DNA from: Mycteria americana
Taxonomy: Eukaryota; Chordata; Aves; Ciconiiformes; Ciconiidae
Length of the DNA: 64,000 bases
Direction: 5' to 3'
Assembly (NCBI RefSeq): GCF_035582795.1
Contig: NC_134365.1
Coordinates: 210,768,387 to 210,832,386 of the forward strand
A program made the translations under genes and the position numbers. How positions within the stretch are numbered: the first letter of the stretch is position 1; each line of letters begins with the position of its first letter. The notes under the pieces were generated by a model that did no database searches, was not told where the DNA came from, and saw only the letters and a program-made list of their open reading frames with translations. Positions 60,301 to 64,000 of the stretch are shown here, piece after piece.

Positions 60301-60345
60301 CGTCCTATCCGGTTGGCTCCTCTTGTTGCATACACACTTGCAAAC
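36181..60345 (-). CDS. HEPHL1: HEPHL1, hephaestin-like 1 (zyklopen) multicopper ferroxidase; partial, lacks exon 1
   Basis: Copper ferroxidase that oxidises Fe(II) outside the cell, anchored by one C-terminal membrane helix; family members include ceruloplasmin and hephaestin. Nineteen exons splice in frame into 1105 residues plus stop; the human protein has about 1159, the difference being the signal-peptide exon. Six cupredoxin domains lie in three pairs. The trinuclear copper ligands are all present: HPHG (exon 2), YHSH (exon 3), HTVHFH (exon 17) and HCH (exon 18). Type-1 copper sites with Cys, His and Met are complete in domains 2, 4 and 6. HEPHL1 is favoured over HEPH and CP by the FFGK stretch before the membrane helix, by FIFKVDKDHR-like residues in domain 6, and by adjacency to PANX1. 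Exon numbers assume one unseen upstream coding exon. Intron 13 is GC-AG. Confidence 0.96.
36463..36543 (-). CDS. HEPHL1: HEPHL1 exon 19: Thr-rich stalk
   Basis: 81 nt, phase 1 at both ends, donor AAGG|GTAAGG, only 79 bp from exon 20. It encodes a low-complexity linker rich in Thr and Gly with two N-glycosylation sequons (NTT, NRT), between domain 6 and the membrane. Skipping it would keep the frame. Weakly conserved with mammals, as expected of a stalk. Confidence 0.85.
36544..37885 (-). other. HEPHL1: HEPHL1 intron 18
   Basis: GT-AG intron (GTGCAG donor) containing the CR1 fragment at 36752-37040. Nothing else was recognised. Confidence 0.85.
36752..37040 (+). mobile_element. CR1 LINE, 5'-truncated 3' end
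   Basis: Matches the well-known avian CR1 3' region: TAAACTGAAAGAAGGTAGATTTAGATTGGACATAAGG-type start, the segment GGTTGGACAGGGCT, then GATGATCTTTAAAGGTCCC and CCAACCCAAACCATTC, ending in the octamer-type tail ATTCCGTGATTCTGTGATTC. Inserted antisense to HEPHL1 in intron 18. CR1 copies are usually truncated like this and lack target duplications. Confidence 0.95.
37886..38041 (-). CDS. HEPHL1: HEPHL1 exon 18: domain 6 copper-binding core
   Basis: Contains [15 protein letters not shown] and [17 protein letters not shown]: trinuclear His, type-1 Cys, His and Met, plus the Asp equivalent to ceruloplasmin Asp1025 of the iron site. Donor TCAG|GTGCAG. Two AG acceptors 4 bases apart (before 38045 and before 38041) are possible; 38041 is chosen because it pairs in frame with donor G|GTAAAA of exon 17 and gives Lys-Val-Asp, closest to my recollection of the human sequence. 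Confidence 0.92.
38647..38790 (-). CDS. HEPHL1: HEPHL1 exon 17: domain 6, first half
   Basis: Acceptor cttccag. Reads [39 protein letters not shown] and FIFKV. It gives the type-1 His and the trinuclear His-X-His (HTVHFH) and the Glu of NEVD equivalent to ceruloplasmin Glu971 in the iron site. The preferred end is GTTG|GTAAAA; an alternative end is AAG|GTTGGT at 38651. Confidence 0.92.
39537..39759 (-). CDS. HEPHL1: HEPHL1 exon 16: end of domain 5 and start of domain 6
   Basis: Acceptor tttcag, donor CATG|GTATGT; 223 nt. Reads [20 protein letters not shown], then [20 protein letters not shown], as in other repeats. The usual ESN(K/R)MH motif at the end is here DGNSKH, so the Glu equivalent to ceruloplasmin Glu935 is Asp while the His (940) is kept. 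Confidence 0.95.
40225..40331 (-). CDS. HEPHL1: HEPHL1 exon 15: domain 5
   Basis: 107 nt, acceptor tttcag, donor AAG|GTAACC, phase 0 at its end. Reads [33 protein letters not shown]: the conserved TY.W..P and C...YYS segments of a cupredoxin domain without trinuclear His. Confidence 0.95.
40332..43486 (-). other. HEPHL1: HEPHL1 intron 14
   Basis: 3.2-kb GT-AG intron (GTAAGG donor). It contains a 26-bp tandem duplication at 42756-42807. No coding segment was recognised. Confidence 0.85.
42756..42807. repeat. Two-copy tandem duplication, 26-bp unit
   Basis: The unit begins GAAAAAAATTGCATG; copies at 42756-42781 and 42782-42807 differ at one base (GAGTGATGG against GGGTGATGG). In HEPHL1 intron 14. 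The near identity indicates a recent duplication. Confidence 0.92.
43487..43627 (-). CDS. HEPHL1: HEPHL1 exon 14: domain 5
   Basis: 141 nt, acceptor atttag, donor CCTG|GTAAGG. Reads [40 protein letters not shown]. It corresponds to exon 8 of the previous repeat and has the same start phase. Confidence 0.95.
43628..44361 (-). other. HEPHL1: HEPHL1 intron 13, GC-AG type
   Basis: The donor after exon 13 reads CTGG|GCAAGT instead of GT; the acceptor is atttag. The frame needs exactly one base after CTG, which excludes the nearby GTAGCT. The rest of the donor is a perfect consensus, typical for GC-AG introns. A 25-bp tandem duplication lies at 43789-43838. Confidence 0.88.
43789..43838. repeat. 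Two-copy tandem duplication, about 25-bp unit
   Basis: ATGAAAAGCTCCAAT is repeated at 43789 and 43814, with diverged ends. In HEPHL1 intron 13, about 160 bp upstream of exon 14 in transcript direction. Confidence 0.85.
44362..44501 (-). CDS. HEPHL1: HEPHL1 exon 13: domain 5
   Basis: 140 nt, the same length and phases as exon 7. Acceptor ttgcag, donor is GC. Reads [30 protein letters not shown] and EEEHLEIL, the conserved [14 protein letters not shown] motif of the family. Confidence 0.94.
44502..46144 (-). other. HEPHL1: HEPHL1 intron 12
   Basis: 1.6-kb GT-AG intron (GTACTC donor, ttgcag acceptor). No element was recognised in it. Confidence 0.85.
46145..46358 (-). CDS. HEPHL1: HEPHL1 exon 12: end of domain 4, start of domain 5
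   Basis: 214 nt, acceptor ttccag, donor AG|GTACTC. Has [20 protein letters not shown], with type-1 Cys, His and Met of domain 4, then [14 protein letters not shown], which opens the third repeat. The sequence after it, up to exon 13, is variable between species. Confidence 0.95.
46359..48531 (-). other. HEPHL1: HEPHL1 intron 11
   Basis: 2.2-kb GT-AG intron (GTATGT donor). No element or exon was recognised in it. Confidence 0.85.
48532..48744 (-). CDS. HEPHL1: HEPHL1 exon 11: domain 4
   Basis: 213 nt, acceptor ctccag, donor GTGG|GTATGT. Reads [39 protein letters not shown] and [18 protein letters not shown]. His of DMHG is the type-1 ligand of domain 4. It corresponds to exon 5 and to exons 17 plus 18. 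Confidence 0.95.
48745..49960 (-). other. HEPHL1: HEPHL1 intron 10
   Basis: 1.2-kb GT-AG intron (GTATGA donor). Nothing recognised inside. Confidence 0.85.
49961..50111 (-). CDS. HEPHL1: HEPHL1 exon 10: domain 3/4 junction
   Basis: 151 nt, phase 0 start, acceptor tctacag, donor CATG|GTATGA. Reads [29 protein letters not shown], and FKESNKMH, where the acidic and His residues match the conserved site. Confidence 0.96.
50541..50752 (-). CDS. HEPHL1: HEPHL1 exon 9: domain 3
   Basis: 212 nt, acceptor ctgcag, donor CAG|GTGCCC, a weak but GT donor fixed by the phase-0 start of exon 10. Reads [43 protein letters not shown], almost the same as human HEPHL1. Confidence 0.95.
50753..53446 (-). other. 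HEPHL1: HEPHL1 intron 8
   Basis: 2.7-kb GT-AG intron (GTAAGT donor). No mobile element or exon recognised. Confidence 0.85.
53447..53578 (-). CDS. HEPHL1: HEPHL1 exon 8: domain 3
   Basis: 132 nt, acceptor tttaag, donor GATG|GTAAGT. Reads [20 protein letters not shown], then [13 protein letters not shown] and APYLDG. Corresponds to exon 14. Confidence 0.95.
53750..53889 (-). CDS. HEPHL1: HEPHL1 exon 7: domain 3
   Basis: 140 nt, acceptor ccacag, donor CTTG|GTACAG; 171 bp from exon 8. Reads [40 protein letters not shown]. Same length and phases as exon 13. Confidence 0.95.
54605..54773 (-). CDS. HEPHL1: HEPHL1 exon 6: end of domain 2, start of domain 3
   Basis: 169 nt, acceptor cccag, donor AG|GTAAGT. 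Starts [12 protein letters not shown]; Met is the axial type-1 ligand of domain 2, where ceruloplasmin has Leu. Then [20 protein letters not shown] opens the second repeat, followed by an NAT glycosylation sequon. Confidence 0.95.
54774..55815 (-). other. HEPHL1: HEPHL1 intron 5
   Basis: 1.0-kb GT-AG intron (GTACGC donor). Nothing recognised inside. Confidence 0.85.
55816..56070 (-). CDS. HEPHL1: HEPHL1 exon 5: domain 2
   Basis: 255 nt, acceptor tttttag, donor CGAG|GTACGC. Reads [53 protein letters not shown] and [12 protein letters not shown]. His of DIHAAY, Cys of ITCQ and His of NEHL are type-1 ligands of domain 2. Confidence 0.96.
56071..57107 (-). other. HEPHL1: HEPHL1 intron 4
   Basis: 1.0-kb GT-AG intron (GTGAGC donor). 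Nothing recognised inside. Confidence 0.85.
57108..57287 (-). CDS. HEPHL1: HEPHL1 exon 4: domain 1/2 junction
   Basis: 180 nt, acceptor atttag, donor CATG|GTGAGC. Reads [20 protein letters not shown], then [13 protein letters not shown] and TSNRMH. The start ([14 protein letters not shown]) is more variable than the rest. Confidence 0.95.
57288..59099 (-). other. HEPHL1: HEPHL1 intron 3
   Basis: 1.8-kb GT-AG intron (GTACTG donor). A possible ancient LINE remnant lies at 57960-58150. Confidence 0.8.
57960..58150. mobile_element. Possible ancient CR1/L3-like LINE fragment
   Basis: The text resembles, from memory, a segment common in sauropsid CR1-like repeats: a stretch near CATCTAATTGTCCGGTCTAC, followed by GTATCCTATGGGAAGGAGTC and CCAGAGCC. 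Similarity is loose and was not tested by alignment. In HEPHL1 intron 3. Confidence 0.3.
59100..59312 (-). CDS. HEPHL1: HEPHL1 exon 3: domain 1, trinuclear copper ligands
   Basis: 213 nt, acceptor tattag, donor AAAG|GTACTG. Reads [50 protein letters not shown]. The two His of YHSH are trinuclear cluster ligands. Confidence 0.96.
59313..60100 (-). other. HEPHL1: HEPHL1 intron 2
   Basis: 0.8-kb GT-AG intron (GTAAAA donor). Nothing recognised inside. Confidence 0.85.
60101..60345 (-). CDS. HEPHL1: HEPHL1 exon 2: domain 1 (first coding exon in the window)
   Basis: 245 nt, acceptor acactag, donor GAAG|GTAAAA. Starts with one base completing a codon from exon 1, then [56 protein letters not shown]. 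The HPHG pair are trinuclear ligands. There is no start codon of its own: a Met codon is not at its beginning and the phase demands an upstream exon. Confidence 0.96.
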
Positions 60346-63300
60346 CTAGTGTTGGGAAGGGAAAATAATTTAGAGACAAAAAACCTCCTTCAAGAGTTGA
60401 TCAAATAAGTGGTGCTTGCAGCGCAGATAAATAGTTCCCTGGGACATATCACATAGCTGGTGGAATAGAAGCTGAGGAGTAAACCTGGACAGTGCTAGTA
60501 GGGTCCAAGCCCCTTTCTGTACAGTAACAGTCATCCTACTTGCAGGCCTGGTCTTTAGCATGGTTACTACAAGTCTTCACTTGAGGACCAGCCACTCAGG
60601 CCTTTCTGTACAGTTTTAGCAGCTTCTCCCTCTTTTGAAGGTTTGAAACCTCACATCTGAAAGCATGACTGTTCAGAAGGAAAACAAAACCAAATTAAGT
60701 TTTTTCAAAAGCCAATAAGAATGGTTCTAATCAACTAGTTTGACACCCCAGAAGAGTAGCATGAAATATTTTTTGCATGAAATGCATCATTTCTACATTC
60801 CAGAGTCTATGTTTATAGCAACTTCAAGAGGTGGAGAACCCACCATATGGTCAGTGGTTGACATATTATAGCTATTAAATACCTGCTCCCTTCAAATCCT
60901 GAATTGCATTTGTAGTCTAATATCTTCTAGCTCCACAGTCCAGCCACTGGTTCCCATCAAGCCCTCTTGCAGATCAAAGACGCCACATACCGTCAAGAGC
61001 TTCTTTTCTATGCAGGCACTTGCATAAGTTTTAATTAATTGACTAAATTGCCTTCTACCCTTTTTCTGGACAAACCAAGTACATTGACATTCTTTATGCC
61101 ACAAATCTTTCCCGAAGCTCTTTTCTGAAAGCCTTCCAATATTGCTCTCTTTTGAAGTCTGAACACAAGAACTTCACGCAATAGGCAAGTAGTATTCCAG
61201 CTAAAGCCAGACGTACTCCTACTCAATATTTCTTACACAACTGAGAATTAGTTTTGCCCTTTTAGCTATAACATCATACTGGCAACCTGTGTTCACCCCA
61301 TCTGTTATGATGTAAAATCTTTTTTTACTTCTCTCCAGGTTACAGCTGACAAGTATGATATACATTCTTCATCCTTAAATATCCCACACAAAGAGGGTAG
61401 AAATGAACCCCTTTGCTACACAACCACCAGTGGACTCCACGACCAATTTCACCATAGTTGACTGCTCCATGACTTTTTGCATTCCCTGAAGATTGTTTGA
61501 ACTTTCATGCTTCCTAGCAAACTCATTAAAAAGCTGAGCTAAATTTTCCTGAAGTATCACTGGCAGAAATAGAGCAATTTCATATTTATAGTGAGTTTTT
61601 GTGACTGGCCAGTTCACCTGCTTGAACCCATTTCGTTTAGGTGCTTTTGTGCAGTGACAACACCCTAAGTGTTGGATGTCACGTGAGTTGAAAGGTATGA
61701 TTTGCTATAATTTCTTCACCATAAGATCCACTACTGGCCCTTTTCAAGCCATCTCTGCTTGACACCATAACTCACAACATCCCCCATCTGTGGTCATTAC
61801 ACCTCCTTGGCCACTGTCTAAACCAGATCCCTGAAGTGATCCAGATATAAAAGCCTCCAAAAAGAATGCTTTCTCATTTGGAAAATGTGCTTTATAACAA
61901 GCCAAGAGCTATTTTGGCAGAAATTAAAACATTGCCAATGCTACTGCTGTGGCAGAAACAGTTGGCTAGGAGGGAAGGGAAGGGACAGAAACTTCTCAGT
62001 CTACTTCTTCACAGAATAATGTATGTCAGATAAATATACCCCAAAAGCGTGGTTGAGGAATGAGTTGCCAATAAGTCTGGATTTTCAGTGAATTAGCAGG
62101 TCTGTGGTAACCGTCTGTGTGCACAGCAAGACCTGGCAAGTCACACCATGCTCACCAAGGAGAAGATACCTTCCAGTGCCTGGGGGGAAGAGCTGCTACA
62201 AGAGCCCTTACCACAGAGTAGTAGGTCGTGTCAGTAGTAGTGCAGTGTAAATGCACATGCTTCCTTACCTCATGGCAATGTATTCATGTGGCTATGCCCT
62301 AATTCGAAGTATAAATTGATTTTTAAAATTATTTCTAAGAAATTTTCTCTAGAAAAAAATCAAATAGATTTTTTTTCAGAAAGTACTTATTTTCAGGAGA
62401 TATTTCTCAGCAGAATTTTTTCCATTTTCATCAGCCACCAAATATTTTAAATGAGGTGCTGCAGTGGCACCATGCTTTCCCCATGATGACAATGCCCTTA
62501 TGCCCTTGGCTTTCTGGCCAGACAACATTGCACACTCTCCCATAACTTCACACCAATGGGATAAGCTGTGTCTCCTGCAGAAGGAGAACTGTACCCCCAA
62601 AAAATGCACTTCTTGATCAGGCTTTGGCAAATGCTTGACATGAGCCTAACTCTTTTAAATGCATAGATCAGGGACCCCAAAATCTATTTAGGTATTGAGG
62701 TTCAAGAGATCGCCCTGAGAAAACCCTGTAGGTTTAGGAACCAGAGACTTCCTCGGGGCCTAAAGCCATGCTGTAGCATCTCTGTTGGCTAGATCTGTGC
62801 CTGTCTCCTACTTAAAGACATCTAGGAGTCAGGAAAAGCAGTCTTTTTAGTGCCAGCTCTCTGAAAGGAGGCCAATTCAAATCCTCCACCCGTTCAGAGC
62901 TGCAGAGCCCACTGTCGGTGCAACGGGATCACTCCCACTGTGCAATGCAAGAGTCATGGAGCCAGAAAGGGATCACAGCATGAAAGGAGCAACCTGGCCT
63001 CTTGGCCCTGGTTAATTAAGGGGTTTGTTTAATTATTGTCCAAAAGAAAACAACCAATCAACTCTGGGAGACAAATCCTACATGCCACTGATGCCCTTGC
63101 TGTTGCATTACAGACTCAGGCTCTTTCATAGCTTCCTTTCCTTCTAGATCCACACTCTCCAAAGGGCAGAAGAGTTTCCTACACAAAATGCCCTGATGTT
63201 TGGGAGTTTCTTGGAGTGCAGACACTTCAGCCTTACTCCTCTTTCCGTCTGGGAGGGGTAGAGCCCAGTTCTTCTACCTATACAGAGGCATGTATTTTCA

Positions 63301-64000
63301 GCACGTCCTTTTGGTTGCCCTCAGTACCCAAGAACAGAGCACGCTGGTTGTTGTGAGTCCCACTCTAGGTGTCCAGGCTGTCCATTTCCTCCAAGAGGAC
63401 TTTTGGGTGCCCACCTCAGCCTTGCAAGTAGCTGGTAGCTCTGTGCCTCTACAAGTGTTGCTGTGCTGCACATTACAGTGCTTGAAGTCCTTTGCAGAAA
63501 GACTACCCACACTGGAGCTAACAGTATCAGCCATATGAAGCTCGTAGAAAGGATGCATGGGTAACGAGTGACTTCTCCTCTGCACTCCCAGATGCCTGGA
63601 TCATGGGCATGTGGCCACACTGTGGGGCTGGTACCTCTTCCCAGTGCCACAGTGCAGCCAGTGGATGTGTCAGAGGCAGCTGGCACGGGCTCAGTGCCAT
63701 GGGCCCTGCTGCTCCATCAGTGGGACACAGGGGTTTCCCCCCATCCCTCTTCTTTCTTTCTTTCAGTGATAGCTTCTTCTCAGTGCTCCATGAAGTCTCT
63801 GCTGCCAGTGCCATCCGTACTAGCACATCTCCCACCCCACAGTTCCTTACTACCCTTCTCCAGAGTCCCTCAGAGATTTTCTCGGCTTCAGGATAGTGTC
63901 CTGATGACTTTTCATCACCTGCCTTTGACAATAGTTCTCAAACACCATTCCCTGTCTTCTTTTGATCGTGTCTGCTTCCTTGGGAAACACTTCACATTTT
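60346..64000 (-). other. HEPHL1: HEPHL1 intron 1 (partial); signal-peptide exon not found
   Basis: I looked on the minus strand for an exon encoding a signal peptide followed by a YYIGI.E..W-type segment and found none, so exon 1 most likely lies past 64000. Open frames here are short and lack matching splice sites. A loose LINE-like stretch lies at 61080-61330. Confidence 0.6.
61080..61330. mobile_element. Possible ancient CR1/L3-like LINE fragment
   Basis: The phrase pattern AACACAAG...AGTATTCCAGCTAAAGCC...GCCCTTTTAGC resembles, from memory, the antisense 5' portion of CR1-type elements (the ...CAGTACTCCAGGTG... segment). Strongly diverged and not confirmed by alignment. In HEPHL1 intron 1. 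Confidence 0.25.

Noticed and set aside
60892-61620. Candidate HEPHL1 exon 1 on the minus strand
   Set aside because: The open frames lack a signal peptide and the expected segment before domain 1, and no donor has the needed phase next to such a sequence.
1-64000. CRISPR arrays, bacterial operons, tRNA or rRNA genes
   Set aside because: No regularly spaced direct repeats, no ribosome-binding-site-led gene clusters and no RNA-gene motifs were seen; the window is a vertebrate intron-rich region.

Overview
The window is vertebrate nuclear DNA, almost certainly from a bird. It has split genes with GT-AG introns, a CpG-island promoter, a CR1 retroposon 3' end with its characteristic octamer tail (36752-37040), and two solo LTRs of a family common in avian genomes. 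The LTR family suggests a neoavian bird rather than a fowl, but that is from memory and weak.

Two protein-coding genes lie head to tail on the minus strand. PANX1 (pannexin-1) is complete at 7294-32485: five coding exons splice in frame into a 431-residue channel subunit. The two short exons (2 and 5) were found by translating around splice sites. HEPHL1 (hephaestin-like 1, zyklopen, a membrane multicopper ferroxidase) occupies 36181-60345: 19 coding exons run from the first cupredoxin domain to the stop codon. Only the signal-peptide exon is missing and probably lies beyond 64000. Every exon junction was checked for phase; the joined exons give 1105 residues plus stop without a frameshift. 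The order HEPHL1 then PANX1 on one strand matches the human 11q21 arrangement.

Layout: 1-5000, no gene recognised. About 5000-7293, probable PANX1 3' UTR with a GC-rich hairpin. 7294-32485, PANX1, with an LTR in intron 4, another in intron 2 and an A34 run near exon 3. 31560-32960, CpG island around PANX1 exon 1. 32961-36180, the intergenic gap, with a 26-bp perfect palindrome. 36181-60345, HEPHL1. 60346-64000, HEPHL1 intron 1, with a possible ancient LINE remnant.

The two genes are not known to act together: PANX1 forms heptameric ATP-release channels, while HEPHL1 oxidises Fe(II) outside the cell. I found no bacterial-type system, CRISPR array, RNA gene or convincing new gene. The most interesting details are a GC-AG intron in HEPHL1, an altered predicted iron-site motif in its last repeat, two candidate splice solutions at the exon 17/18 junction, the caspase site in PANX1, and the palindrome between the genes.
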